Below, piece after piece: positions 17,883 through 28,157 of a stretch of DNA of 64,000 nt. The stretch lies in NCBI RefSeq assembly GCF_001427985.1, contig NZ_LMSA01000001.1:757137-821136 (forward strand), given 5' to 3'. The stretch's first letter is position 1. Every line of letters starts with the position of its first letter. The translations under genes were made by a program, and so were the position numbers. The DNA comes from Knoellia sp. Soil729 (GTDB taxonomy: Bacteria > Actinomycetota > Actinomycetes > Actinomycetales > Dermatophilaceae). Below the pieces are notes generated by a model. That model had not been told where the DNA came from. It saw nothing but the letters and a program-made list of their open reading frames with translations, and ran no database searches.

Positions 17883-18371
17883 GTGAGCGAGACCGTCGTC
17901 AAGACGAGCTACCTGACCCAGGAGGCGTACGACCGCCTCAAGGCTGAGCTCGGTGAGCTCTCCGGGCCGGGCCGTGCCGACATCGTCAACAAGATCGAGG
18001 CAGCCCGTGAAGAGGGCGACCTCAAGGAGAACGGGGGCTACCACGCGGCGCGCGAGGAGCAGGGCAAGAACGAGGCCCGCATCCGCCAGCTGACGCAGCT
18101 GCTCGAGAACGCCATCATCGGCGAGACCCCTGCCGACGACGGCATCGTCGAGCCCGGCATGGTCGTCACCGTCGAGATGTTCGGCGACGAGGAGACCTTC
18201 CTCCTCGGTTCGCGCGAGATCGCCGACGGCTCCCTGCAGGTCTACAGCGAGCAGTCGCCCATCGGCTCGGCCGTCAACGGCAAGAAGGCCGGCGACGCGA
18301 CGAGCTACGAGGCCCCCAACGGCAAGCAGATCGACGTCAAGATCCTCTCGGCGAAGCCCTACACCGGCTGA
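17883..18371 (+). CDS. greA: Transcription elongation factor GreA
   Basis: Rescues backtracked RNA polymerase by stimulating cleavage of the transcript 3' end. It has 162 residues and a GTG start at 17883. The N-terminal coiled coil carries the catalytic acidic tip EEGDLKENGGYHAAR (about 43-57). The C-terminal FKBP-like domain ends in an YEAPNGK...ILSAKPY segment. Length and both domains are normal. An 18-bp hairpin follows the stop. Confidence 0.97.
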   Translation: MSETVVKTSYLTQEAYDRLKAELGELSGPGRADIVNKIEAAREEGDLKENGGYHAAREEQGKNEARIRQLTQLLENAIIGETPADDGIVEPGMVVTVEMFGDEETFLLGSREIADGSLQVYSEQSPIGSAVNGKKAGDATSYEAPNGKQIDVKILSAKPYTG

Positions 18372-18387
18372 CCCGACAGACCTGACC

Positions 18388-18428
18388 CGAGAGGGCGCCC
18401 ACCCCAGCCCGGGGTGGGCGCCCTCTCG
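18388..18428 (+). terminator. greA terminator hairpin
   Basis: A perfect 18-bp stem (18388-18405 with 18411-18428) with a 5-nt loop begins 16 bp after the greA stop. The stem is strongly GC-rich. There is no T-run, as is common in this genus group. Confidence 0.8.
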
Positions 18429-18541
18429 TCATGTCCCCAGCTCGCCAATCCCCCCGTTCGGGACACGACACACCGTGAGCCTCGGCACCGAGCGCGCCTC
18501 AGAGTGCTGGGATCCACCGGACTCACCGGCGGGTGCTCGCC

Positions 18542-19789
18542 TCAGGCGTGGAGGTCCTCGTGGACGACGGTGTAGCCCTTGGCGCGCATCGCCGCGAGCA
18601 CCCTCTCGCAGTGCTCGGGACCGCGCGTCTCGAGCCGCAGGGCGATCTCGACCTCGTCGACGTTGATGTTGTGACCGGTGCGGATGTGCTCGATCTCGAG
18701 GACGTTGGCGTCGACGCCGGCACAGTCGGCGAGGATCCCCGCCAGCGAGCCGGGCGTGTCCGGGACCCGCACCGAGAACTGGAGGTAGCGCCCGGCCGCG
18801 ACCATGCCGTGGCGGATGATCCGCATCATGAGCAGCGGGTCGATGTTGCCGCCGGACAGGACGGCGACCACGGGACCCTCGATCGGCTGCCCGTCATCGG
18901 TCTCGGCGTTCTCGAGGAGCCAGCCGACCGCCGAGGCCCCGGCGGGCTCGACGACGAGCTTGGCGCGCTCGAGCAGGAAGAGCAGGGCACGGGACATGCC
19001 GCCCTCGGTCACCGTCTCCACGCTGTCGACGAGGTCCCGCACGACCGGGAAGGTGACGTCGCCGGGCAGCCCGACCGCGATGCCGTCGGCCATGGTCGAC
19101 ATCTTGCCGGCGGCCAGCGGGTGTCCTGCAGCCAATGAGGCAGGGTAGGCCGCGGCCTGCTCCGCCTGGACACCGATGATGCGGACGTCCGGCTTGAGCT
19201 CACGCACGGCCAGGGCGATGCCCGCGAGAAGTCCCCCACCACCGAGACCGACGACGATCGTCCTCACGTCAGGGCACTGTTCGAGGATCTCCAGCCCGCA
19301 CGTCCCCTGCCCGGTGACGATGTCGTCGTGGTCGAAGGGGTGGATGAGGACGGCGCCGCTCTCCTCCGCCCACGCCCGGGCGTGCACGAGGCTCTCGTCG
19401 AGGTTCTCCCCCACCTGCTCGATCGTGGCGCCATAGGCCTTTGTTGCCTGGACCTTGGGCATCGGCGCGCGCACCGGCATGTAGACCTTGACGGAGATGC
19501 CGAGCAGCTGCCCGGCGAGCGCGACCCCTTGGGCGTGGTTGCCGGCGCTCGCCGCGACGACACCGCGCGCCTTCTCCTCCTCGCTCAGGTGGAACATGCG
19601 GTTGTAGGCGCCGCGAATCTTGAACGACCCGGCCCGTTGGAGGTTCTCGCACTTGAGGAAGACCTCGGCGCCGACGCGTTCGGACAGGCCGCGGTTGAAC
19701 TCCATGGGTGTGGGAGCGATGACGGTTGAGAGCAGGTCAGCGGCGGCACGGATCTCGGCCACCGTCACCGACGACGATGTGGGTGTCAT
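18542..19789 (-). CDS. ilvA: Threonine ammonia-lyase with C-terminal ACT domain
   Basis: PLP enzyme that deaminates threonine to 2-oxobutanoate, which feeds isoleucine synthesis or threonine breakdown. It has 415 residues. The PLP lysine is in GSFKIRGAYN (Lys57). SAGNHAQG and the phosphate-binding GLGGGGLLAG follow. A single ACT-like domain occupies about 325-415 (VPDTPGSLAGILADC). Single-ACT enzymes of about 400 residues include catabolic TdcB-like and short biosynthetic forms, so feedback by isoleucine is not certain. TAGCCT lies 6 nt before the ATG. Confidence 0.92.
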   Translation of the reverse strand: MTPTSSSVTVAEIRAAADLLSTVIAPTPMEFNRGLSERVGAEVFLKCENLQRAGSFKIRGAYNRMFHLSEEEKARGVVAASAGNHAQGVALAGQLLGISVKVYMPVRAPMPKVQATKAYGATIEQVGENLDESLVHARAWAEESGAVLIHPFDHDDIVTGQGTCGLEILEQCPDVRTIVVGLGGGGLLAGIALAVRELKPDVRIIGVQAEQAAAYPASLAAGHPLAAGKMSTMADGIAVGLPGDVTFPVVRDLVDSVETVTEGGMSRALLFLLERAKLVVEPAGASAVGWLLENAETDDGQPIEGPVVAVLSGGNIDPLLMMRIIRHGMVAAGRYLQFSVRVPDTPGSLAGILADCAGVDANVLEIEHIRTGHNINVDEVEIALRLETRGPEHCERVLAAMRAKGYTVVHEDLHA

Positions 19790-19795
19790 GGCGCG

Positions 19796-19801
19796 AGGCT
19801 A
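19796..19801 (-). promoter_or_regulatory. ilvA -10 box, leaderless arrangement
   Basis: TAGCCT on the minus strand (19801-19796) lies 6 nt before the ilvA ATG. No Shine-Dalgarno is present. Confidence 0.45.
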
Positions 19802-19861
19802 TCGCCGCCACCCCCACATGGCGGAAGGGCCAGGTCGAGGTGGCGGTGGGCACGCCCCCCG

Positions 19862-20710
19862 TCAGTCGGTCGTGCGCCTGTTGAACGCCCTCAGGGCCAG
19901 CGGCGCGATGACGGCCGTGATGGCGAGCGACCAGAGCAGGGTGGCGAGCTCGGGGTGGTGGAGCGGCCACGGGGCATCTGCCCGGACCGGGATACCCGCG
20001 ATCCCCCAGTTGTCGCGCATGGCCTGGCTCAGCGCGCTGATCGGGTTCCACTCCGCGATGGTCCGCAGCCAGGAGGGCATGACGTCGGTACGCGCGAAGG
20101 CGTTGGACAGGAACGTGATCGGGAAGATCGTCGTGAACATCAGCCCGTTGACGGCCTCGACCGAGCGCATCGCCGAGCCCACGAGGATGCCCACCCAGAT
20201 CATGGCGAACCCGAACAGGAGCAGCAGCGCGTAGCCCAGCAGCCCCTTGAGCACGCCCTCGTGGATGCGCCAACCGATGAACAGGCCGGTCACCGACATG
20301 ACCGCGACCCCGATGCTGGAGTGGATGAGCGCGGCGATGGAGCGGGAGACGAGGATCGAGGAGCGCTGAATCGGCAGCGAGCGTAGCCGGTCGACCATGC
20401 CCTTGCCGATGTCGGTGTTGAGGCCGATGGCGACGATGAACGCGCTGAAGGCGATGGTCTGGGCCATGATCCCGGGCAGCAGCCACGGCTTGTAGTCGAC
20501 CCCGGGGATGGTGATGGAGCCACCGAAGACGTAGGCGAAGAGCAGCACGAACATGATCGGCTGGACCGTCACGTCGGTGAGCATCTCGGGCTGGCGCTTG
20601 ATGTGGGTCAGGTTGCGCCGCACGAGCGCAGTGATCTGGCGCAGCCGGCTCGCGCCCTGCGGCTTCGGGGCCGCTCGCTCGATGGCGATCGCATCCGTGG
20701 CGGCGCTCAT
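19862..20710 (-). CDS. ABC-2 type exporter permease (DrrB-like)
   Basis: Integral membrane subunit of 282 residues with about six hydrophobic segments after a cytoplasmic N-terminus (to about 45). The ABC-2/DrrB pattern is visible: PGIMAQTIAFS, a DIGKGMVDRLRSLPI loop and FPITFLSNAF near 188. Its start overlaps the ATPase gene by 4 nt (ATGA), so the two form an exporter. Drug or lipid efflux is the family theme, but the substrate is unknown. Confidence 0.9.
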   Translation of the reverse strand: MSAATDAIAIERAAPKPQGASRLRQITALVRRNLTHIKRQPEMLTDVTVQPIMFVLLFAYVFGGSITIPGVDYKPWLLPGIMAQTIAFSAFIVAIGLNTDIGKGMVDRLRSLPIQRSSILVSRSIAALIHSSIGVAVMSVTGLFIGWRIHEGVLKGLLGYALLLLFGFAMIWVGILVGSAMRSVEAVNGLMFTTIFPITFLSNAFARTDVMPSWLRTIAEWNPISALSQAMRDNWGIAGIPVRADAPWPLHHPELATLLWSLAITAVIAPLALRAFNRRTTD

Positions 20711-21678
20711 GCCGACACCTCTTCCTGGTTGCTGGACTCCTGCGCCGTGTGCCCGGTGAGGGCGAGGAACACGTCGTCGAGGCTGGGCCGCTGCATGCCG
20801 AGGTCGTCGACCTCGATGTTGGCCTCGTCGAGCTGGGCCGCGATGCGCGTGAGGGCCGCGACGTCCCCCGACGGCGCCGTGAGCTTGCGGGCGTCGGCAT
20901 CGACATGGACGTCCCCGACGACACCGCGCAGCAGCTCGGCCGCCTGCTGGACCTCGTCATGGCGCGAGACCGTCACGACGAGGCTGGCGGCTCCCGACTG
21001 GTTCTTCAGCTCGAGCGGGGTGCCCTGGGCGATGATGCGGCCCTTGTCGATGACGACGATGTCGTCGGCGAGCTGGTCGGCCTCGTCGAGGTACTGCGTC
21101 GTGAGGAGCAGGGTCGTGCCGTCACGCACCAGCTCGCGCAGCACGTCCCACAGCTCCACGCGGCTTCGGGGGTCGAGACCGGTCGTGGGCTCGTCGAGGA
21201 AGAGGACCGACGGGTGAGCGATGAGGCTCACCGCGAGGTCGATGCGCCGTCGCATGCCTCCCGAGTAGTCCTTGACGACCTTGTCGCCCGCCTCGGTGAG
21301 CGAGAACTGCTCGAGCAGGTCCTCGGACCGTGACCGCACGAAGCGCCGGTCCAGCCCGTAGAGGTCGCCGATGAGCCGGAGGTTCTCACGCCCCGTGAGG
21401 AGCTCGTCGACCGTCGCGCTCTGGGCGGTCAGTCCCATGGCCGCGCGCACCGCCGCGGGCTGCGTGGCGACGTCGTGCCCAGCGACCCGGGCCGAACCGC
21501 TCGTCGGCACGGCCAGCGTCGTCATCATCCGCACCGTGGTCGTCTTGCCGGCACCGTTGGGCCCGAGCAGCCCGAACACCGTCCCCTTGGGGACCTCGAA
21601 GCTCACGTCGTCGACGGCGGTGAAGTCCCCGAACTTCTTCACCAGGCCGTCGGCCTCGATGACGACCTCGCGGCTCAT
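20707..21678 (-). CDS. ABC exporter ATP-binding protein (DrrA-like)
   Basis: ATPase subunit of 323 residues. I choose ATG 21678 because it overlaps the VOC gene stop (ATGA). Walker A is GPNGAGKTTT (about 38-47), the signature is YSGGMRRRIDLA, Walker B is VLFLDEPTTGLD and the switch is LTTQYLDEADQLAD. A C-terminal domain after about 230 matches the DrrA type. It drives the permease encoded just downstream. Confidence 0.93.
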   Translation of the reverse strand: MSREVVIEADGLVKKFGDFTAVDDVSFEVPKGTVFGLLGPNGAGKTTTVRMMTTLAVPTSGSARVAGHDVATQPAAVRAAMGLTAQSATVDELLTGRENLRLIGDLYGLDRRFVRSRSEDLLEQFSLTEAGDKVVKDYSGGMRRRIDLAVSLIAHPSVLFLDEPTTGLDPRSRVELWDVLRELVRDGTTLLLTTQYLDEADQLADDIVVIDKGRIIAQGTPLELKNQSGAASLVVTVSRHDEVQQAAELLRGVVGDVHVDADARKLTAPSGDVAALTRIAAQLDEANIEVDDLGMQRPSLDDVFLALTGHTAQESSNQEEVSA

Positions 21679-22100
21679 GAGTTCATCCCGCGGCACAGGC
21701 AGAACGGATGCCCGGCCGGGTCGAGATAGACCTTGAACCCGCCGTTCTCGCTCGGCTGGTGCTCATGGATGCGCGCACCGGCGGCGAGGACCGCGGGCTC
21801 GGCCGCGGCGATCTCGGGCACGGCGAAGTCGAGGTGGAACTGCTGCGGGTGCGCACCGCCCGGCCAGGTGGGCGCCACCCAGTCGTCGATCTGCTGAAAG
21901 GCCAGGGTGGCCCGTCCCCGGGGCCGGTCGGGCGTGACGCCCCCTCCGGACGGCACGAGCGTCGCCCAGCCGGCGTCGGAGCCGTCCTCCAGCGACCAGC
22001 CGAGGACCTCGCTGTAGAAGCGGGCGAGCTCGAGGGCGTCCGGGCAGTCGAGGACCACGAGGTCGAGGATCGGTCGGACGGGAGCGGCTTCTTCACTCAT
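21675..22100 (-). CDS. VOC superfamily (glyoxalase-like) protein
   Basis: Protein of 141 residues with the two beta-alpha-beta-beta-beta modules of the vicinal oxygen chelate fold (LDLVVLDCPDALELARFYSEVLGW at the start; HEHQPSENGGFKVYLDPAGHPFCL at the end). Proteins of this group include glyoxalase-like resistance and dioxygenase-like members. It is first in a three-gene operon with the ABC exporter, so a resistance role is plausible but not shown. TACGCT 7 nt before the ATG suggests a leaderless mRNA. Confidence 0.8.
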   Translation of the reverse strand: MSEEAAPVRPILDLVVLDCPDALELARFYSEVLGWSLEDGSDAGWATLVPSGGGVTPDRPRGRATLAFQQIDDWVAPTWPGGAHPQQFHLDFAVPEIAAAEPAVLAAGARIHEHQPSENGGFKVYLDPAGHPFCLCRGMNS

Positions 22101-22107
22101 GCCTGCG

Positions 22108-22113
22108 AGCGTA
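22108..22113 (-). promoter_or_regulatory. -10 box of the VOC-ABC exporter operon
   Basis: TACGCT on the minus strand (22113-22108) lies 7 nt before the ATG at 22100, a leaderless spacing. Confidence 0.4.
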
Positions 22114-22157
22114 GAACCGACTCCCGACAGCGCCCAGCCCTTTTTCCCCGGACCGCC

Positions 22158-23483
22158 TCAGCGCACCGAGGCCGCGAGCGCGCGTGCGGCGCCATGGTGC
22201 GCCTGCGCGAGCAGTCCGCAGGCAAAGAGCAGGTATGCCGTGTCGACACCCTGCGCCGCCGCCGCCGGCACCGTCCACCCGCCGGCGTGGTCGCCCACCA
22301 CGGCGCCGAGGACGTCACGCGCCAGGTCCTGTGGGCCGTGGCGCAGCACCCCACCCGACCCGAGGACCAGCCCCACGTCCGCGAGCGGCCTGGGGCGGTC
22401 GCCCCCGACCCGGGCCCGACCGTGCCGGCGCGCAGCCACCACGGCGGCGACCCGGGCGAGCTCAGCCTCGTGCGCCCACTCCCCCGCGCTCGAGGCGCGG
22501 TGACCGGTCGCGGAGGCGACGTGCCCGGCATACGCCGCTGTCCCGGAGGACAGCTCGAGGTGCTCGCGCTGCGCGGCCTCGACGATGCCGAGGGCGTTCC
22601 AGCGCATGCCCAGGTCGGCCTCGACGGTGCGCTCCTGCCACATCGAACCGGCGACGTCGCGCTCGATGGTGGCATCCTCGCCCTGGGGTCGCAGCACGGA
22701 GTAGACGTCGGTCGTCGCCCCGCCGATGTCGATGACCATGACGTCCTCGCCGCGGACGTCAGCGAGCAGCTCGACCCCTCGCAGAACCGCGTCGGGGGTC
22801 GCGGCGCGGACGAGCTCGGTGAAACCACGACCGCGCGACAGCCCCTTGCCGCCGATGACGTGCTCGAGGAAGGAGGCCCGGATCGCCGCACGCGCCGCGT
22901 CGGGCGCGATGACTCCGATGCGGGGCAGGACGTTGCTGGTCACGACGTGTCGACGGCCGGTGCGCGACAGCTCGGACGACACGTCATCGGCGACGTCAGC
23001 ATTGCCTGCGACGACGATGGGCATCGTGACACGGGCCTTGGCGAGTCGAGCTGCGTTGTGCTGCAACACTTCTGAGTTGCCACCATCGGTCCCACCGACG
23101 AGCAGGACGAGGTCGGGGGCCGCCGCCCGGAGCTCCCGGACACCCTCTCCGCTGAGCGCGCCGGCCGACACGTGGACGACCCGGCCGCCCGCGGACAGGG
23201 CGACCCGATACCCGGCCTCGGCCGTGACCTCGCGCTCGTATCCCACGACGGCGATCCGCAACCCGCCACCGGCCGAGCTGCACACGAGCGTCTCGGTGAC
23301 GGGACCGTGGGAGGCGAGCTCACGGCATACGGCATCGACTCCGTCCATGACATCGGTCGAGACGGTCGTCGGCGACGACGCAGCCCCAACCAAGGCCCCG
23401 GAGCCGACGTCGACGAGGACGGCCTTGGTGAAGGTCGACCCGACGTCGACGCACAGGACGAGCCCTGCATCACGGGAAGGCAC
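22158..23483 (-). CDS. Glutamate mutase L family ATPase-like protein
   Basis: ASKHA-fold protein of 441 residues matching the glutamate-mutase-associated GlmL/MutL family, thought to assist or reactivate B12-dependent glutamate mutase. The N-terminal phosphate loop VDVGSTFTKAVLVD (about 11-24) and a later VIDIGGATTDVYS (about 265) are typical. It starts 3 nt after the metB stop with GTG, so the two are co-transcribed. No glutamate mutase subunits (glmE/glmS-B12 type) are in the window. The partner enzyme is therefore elsewhere, or the protein serves another mutase. Confidence 0.8.
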   Translation of the reverse strand: MPSRDAGLVLCVDVGSTFTKAVLVDVGSGALVGAASSPTTVSTDVMDGVDAVCRELASHGPVTETLVCSSAGGGLRIAVVGYEREVTAEAGYRVALSAGGRVVHVSAGALSGEGVRELRAAAPDLVLLVGGTDGGNSEVLQHNAARLAKARVTMPIVVAGNADVADDVSSELSRTGRRHVVTSNVLPRIGVIAPDAARAAIRASFLEHVIGGKGLSRGRGFTELVRAATPDAVLRGVELLADVRGEDVMVIDIGGATTDVYSVLRPQGEDATIERDVAGSMWQERTVEADLGMRWNALGIVEAAQREHLELSSGTAAYAGHVASATGHRASSAGEWAHEAELARVAAVVAARRHGRARVGGDRPRPLADVGLVLGSGGVLRHGPQDLARDVLGAVVGDHAGGWTVPAAAAQGVDTAYLLFACGLLAQAHHGAARALAASVR

Positions 23484-23486
23484 GGG

Positions 23487-24674
23487 TCAGGTGAGCCGGT
23501 CGAGCGCCTGCTTCAGGTCGGCGACGAGGTCCTCGACGTCCTCGATGCCGACGGAGAGCCGGATGAGGTCCGAGGGCACCTCGAGCTCGGTGCCGGCGAC
23601 GGACGCGTGGGTCATGCGGCCCGGGTGCTCGATGAGCGACTCCACGCCACCCAGCGACTCGCCGAGGGTCCAGATCTGGGTCTCGGCGCACACCTTGACC
23701 GCGACGTCCTCGCCGCCCTTGACCCGGAACGCGACCATGCCGCCGAAGCGCTTCATCTGGCGGGCGGCGACCTCGTGGCCGGGGTGCTCGGGCAGGCCCG
23801 GGTAGTGGACCGCGGTGACCCCGTCGTGGCTCTGGAGGAACTCCACGATCGCCTCGGCGTTGTCGCAGGTGCGCTCCATGCGGATGGCGAGCGTCTTGAG
23901 GCCACGCTGGACGATCCACGAGTCGAACGGGCCGGCGACGGCACCCATCGAGTTCTGGTGGAAGGCGACGCGGTCGCTCGCGGGCTCGTTGTCGAACCAC
24001 GGCACAGTCACGCCGTGGCCGACGACGAGGGCGCCACCGACGACATCGGAGTGGCCGCCGCAGTACTTCGTCGTCGAGTGCATGACGATGTCGGCGCCGA
24101 GCGCGAGCGGCTGCTGGAGGTAGGGCGAGGCGAACGTGTTGTCGACGACGAGCAGGGCGCCTGCCTCGTGGGCGATCTCGGCGAGCGCGGCGATGTCCGC
24201 GATGCCGAGCATGGGGTTCGTGGGCGTCTCGACCCACACCACGCGCGTCCTGCCCGGCTGGATCGCCGCACGCACGGCGTCGTTGTCGGCGATCGCCGCG
24301 ATGGAGTGCTCGACGCCCCAGTGCGCGAGGACCTTGTTGAAGAGGCGGTAGGTGCCGCCATAGGCGTCCGACGGCACGACCACGTGGTCACCGGGGCTGA
24401 GCAGTGCGCGCAGGACGGTGTCCTCGGCGGCGAGTCCGGAGGCGAAGGCGAAGCCACGCTCGCCGCCCTCGAGCGCGGCCAGACCGGTCTCGAGAGCGGT
24501 GCGCGTCGGGTTGGCGCTGCGGCTGTACTCGTAGCCGTTGCGGAAGCCCCCGATGCCGTCCTGCTTGTAGGTCGAGGTCTGGTAGATCGGGGTGACGACG
24601 GCGCCCGTCGTCGGGTCGGGGTCCTGGCCTGCGTGCAGGGCGCGGGTGGAGAAGCCGAGGGTGTCGTCATTCAT
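23487..24674 (-). CDS. metB: Cystathionine gamma-synthase
   Basis: PLP enzyme joining O-acyl-homoserine and cysteine in methionine synthesis; gamma-lyase activity is also common. ATG 24674 gives MNDDTLGFSTRALHAGQ and 395 residues. Upstream open frame to 24971 is not family sequence. PLP-binding motifs are YSRSANPTRTALE, ASGLAAEDT and the Schiff-base Lys in HSTTKYCGGHSDVVGG (about 205). It leads a pair with the glutamate-mutase-L gene. A cystathionine beta-synthase is encoded at 28158-29534, so reverse transsulfuration is plausible. TACGCT lies 6 nt before the ATG. Confidence 0.93.
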   Translation of the reverse strand: MNDDTLGFSTRALHAGQDPDPTTGAVVTPIYQTSTYKQDGIGGFRNGYEYSRSANPTRTALETGLAALEGGERGFAFASGLAAEDTVLRALLSPGDHVVVPSDAYGGTYRLFNKVLAHWGVEHSIAAIADNDAVRAAIQPGRTRVVWVETPTNPMLGIADIAALAEIAHEAGALLVVDNTFASPYLQQPLALGADIVMHSTTKYCGGHSDVVGGALVVGHGVTVPWFDNEPASDRVAFHQNSMGAVAGPFDSWIVQRGLKTLAIRMERTCDNAEAIVEFLQSHDGVTAVHYPGLPEHPGHEVAARQMKRFGGMVAFRVKGGEDVAVKVCAETQIWTLGESLGGVESLIEHPGRMTHASVAGTELEVPSDLIRLSVGIEDVEDLVADLKQALDRLT

Positions 24675-24680
24675 GGCGAC

Positions 24681-24686
24681 AGCGTA
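24681..24686 (-). promoter_or_regulatory. metB -10 box, leaderless arrangement
   Basis: TACGCT on the minus strand (24686-24681) lies 6 nt before the metB ATG. It is embedded in the sequence GGCATACGCT, as at the nucleoside hydrolase start, so the dispersed octamer contributes to the -10. Confidence 0.45.
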
Positions 24687-24834
24687 TGCCGCGTGGTTGC
24701 CGACGCTCCGCCCTCCCCGCTTCGGGGGTACCAGCGCGCGCCCCGGCGCGTCCTGAGGCACACGGCGCGAGGAACAATGTGGGCGCTGAGGCGTTGAACC
24801 AGACGTCCCCTGTCGCAGCACGAGGAGTGCCCCC

Positions 24835-25527
24835 ATGTTCGGATCGCGCGCCAAGACCACCATGCCCACCGCCGCGGACGCCCTGCCCGGACGCGAGAGC
24901 CGTCCGTTTGCCGTCCCCACCACGCACGCGGTGCTCGGCACCCCGCTCGAGGGCCCGTGGCCCGAGGGCACCCAGGTGCTCTACGTCGCGATGGGCTGCT
25001 TCTGGGGCACCGAGCGCATCTTCTGGCAGCTGCCGGGCGTCGTGACCACCGCGGCCGGCTACATGGGCGGCTTCACGCCGAACCCCACCTACGAGGAGAC
25101 CTGCACGGGCCGTACCGGCCACGCCGAGTCCGTCCTCGTCGCCTACGACCCGGCGCAGACGAACCCCGAGCTGCTCCTCAAGGCCTTCTGGGAGAACCAC
25201 GACCCCACGACGGCGAACCGGCAGGGCAACGACATCGGCACGGCATACCGGTCCGCGATCTTCTGGACCACGCCCGAGCAGGAGGCTGCAGCGCGGGCGA
25301 CCCGCGAGGCGTTCCAGGGTGAGCTCACCCGCGTCAACGCCGGCGAGATCACGACGCAGCTCACACCGGCGGAGGACGTCGGCCCGTTCTGGTACGCCGA
25401 GGACTACCACCAGCAGTACCTCCACAAGAACCCCAACGGCTACTGCAACCACGGTCCCAACGGGCTCACCTGCCCCGTCGGCGTCGCGAACCTGCCGGCG
25501 CAGACCGACATCCTCCCGCCCGCGTGA
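24835..25527 (+). CDS. msrA: Peptide-methionine (S)-S-oxide reductase
   Basis: Repairs oxidised methionine in proteins. It has 230 residues, a start at ATG 24835 and GGAG 9 nt upstream. The catalytic Cys55 is in GCFWG. Family motifs GYMGGFTPNPTYEE and GHAESVLVAYDP follow. The C-terminal region has HQQYLHKNPNGYCNH with the resolving-Cys environment. It lies divergent from metB and convergent with fadH. Confidence 0.97.
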   Translation: MFGSRAKTTMPTAADALPGRESRPFAVPTTHAVLGTPLEGPWPEGTQVLYVAMGCFWGTERIFWQLPGVVTTAAGYMGGFTPNPTYEETCTGRTGHAESVLVAYDPAQTNPELLLKAFWENHDPTTANRQGNDIGTAYRSAIFWTTPEQEAAARATREAFQGELTRVNAGEITTQLTPAEDVGPFWYAEDYHQQYLHKNPNGYCNHGPNGLTCPVGVANLPAQTDILPPA

Positions 25528-25593
25528 CGACCGGGTCCGGACACCGACAATCCGGTATGCCGTGCGCCTCGACGCATGGCACAGTCACCTTCC

Positions 25594-25711
25594 ATGACCG
25601 CTGGACTCTCGGACAACGCTGACTTCGCGTCCACGCGAGGCGCTGCTCTTCGACGGTGAGTGGGTCGACGTCCACTCCATGGGGATGCTCGAGTCCGACT
25701 GGACCGCCTGA
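25594..25711 (+). pseudogene. Possible frameshifted small gene remnant
   Basis: ATG 25594 opens 21 codons and then stops. In the next frame the sequence continues as REALLFDGEWVDVHSMGMLES and ends at a stop at 25709-25711. Joined, the two would give about 38 residues with ordinary composition. I do not recognise a family. It may be a gene remnant or chance. Confidence 0.25.
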
Positions 25712-25745
25712 CGGCGCTTGGCCCGTCTTGAGGCAGGGCCTGACG

Positions 25746-25795
25746 CGGAAATCGGGGATCGTCCCGGTTGCAACCGGGACGATCCCCGATTTCCG
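25746..25795. terminator. Perfect 50-bp palindrome, no spacer
   Basis: Arms 25746-25770 and 25771-25795 are exactly complementary. It lies 219 bp after the msrA stop, between convergent genes. It could act as a bidirectional terminator or be a remnant of a repeated element. Confidence 0.7.
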
Positions 25796-25870
25796 GTCAA
25801 TGGCGCGGCCGGGCCGCCAACAGGCGCCCCAATCCACCGGCCGAGAGCCCGCGAAGGGCCGGCCCAGGAA

Positions 25871-25903
25871 GTGTCTTTGCTCCCGCAGGTGAAGCAAAGA
25901 CAC
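25871..25903. repeat. Hairpin repeat, copy 1
   Basis: An 11-bp stem (GTGTCTTTGCT with AGCAAAGACAC) encloses an 11-nt loop. It is a near copy of 25938-25970. A partial third unit, CTTTGCTCC, lies at 25908-25916. Confidence 0.7.
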
Positions 25904-25937
25904 CCCCCTTTGCTCCGGCCAGGCGATGCACAGGGGA

Positions 25938-25970
25938 GTGTCTTTGCTCCAGCAGGTGGAGCAAAGACAC
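25938..25970. repeat. Hairpin repeat, copy 2
   Basis: A 13-bp stem (GTGTCTTTGCTCC with its complement) encloses a 7-nt loop, again 33 bp long. The two copies share all 11 bp of the shorter stem and most of the loop. Placed 41 bp before the fadH stop, it probably terminates fadH transcription. Confidence 0.7.
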
Positions 25971-26010
25971 GTCTGGAGCGGGACCCTGCTGAGGAGGGTG
26001 GTGGACCCGC

Positions 26011-28116
<2,106 letters not shown>

Positions 28117-28157
28117 TCAGCCGGGCGAGATCGCCTGGACCATGCCACCAGTGGGTG

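Larger units (their letters stand above)
25528..26010. other. Repeat-rich intergenic region between msrA and fadH
   Basis: These 483 bp have no intact gene. They hold an octamer copy (25555-25562), a frameshifted small reading frame, a 50-bp perfect palindrome and two near-identical 33-bp hairpins. The flanking genes converge, so several of these are probably terminators. Confidence 0.7.
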
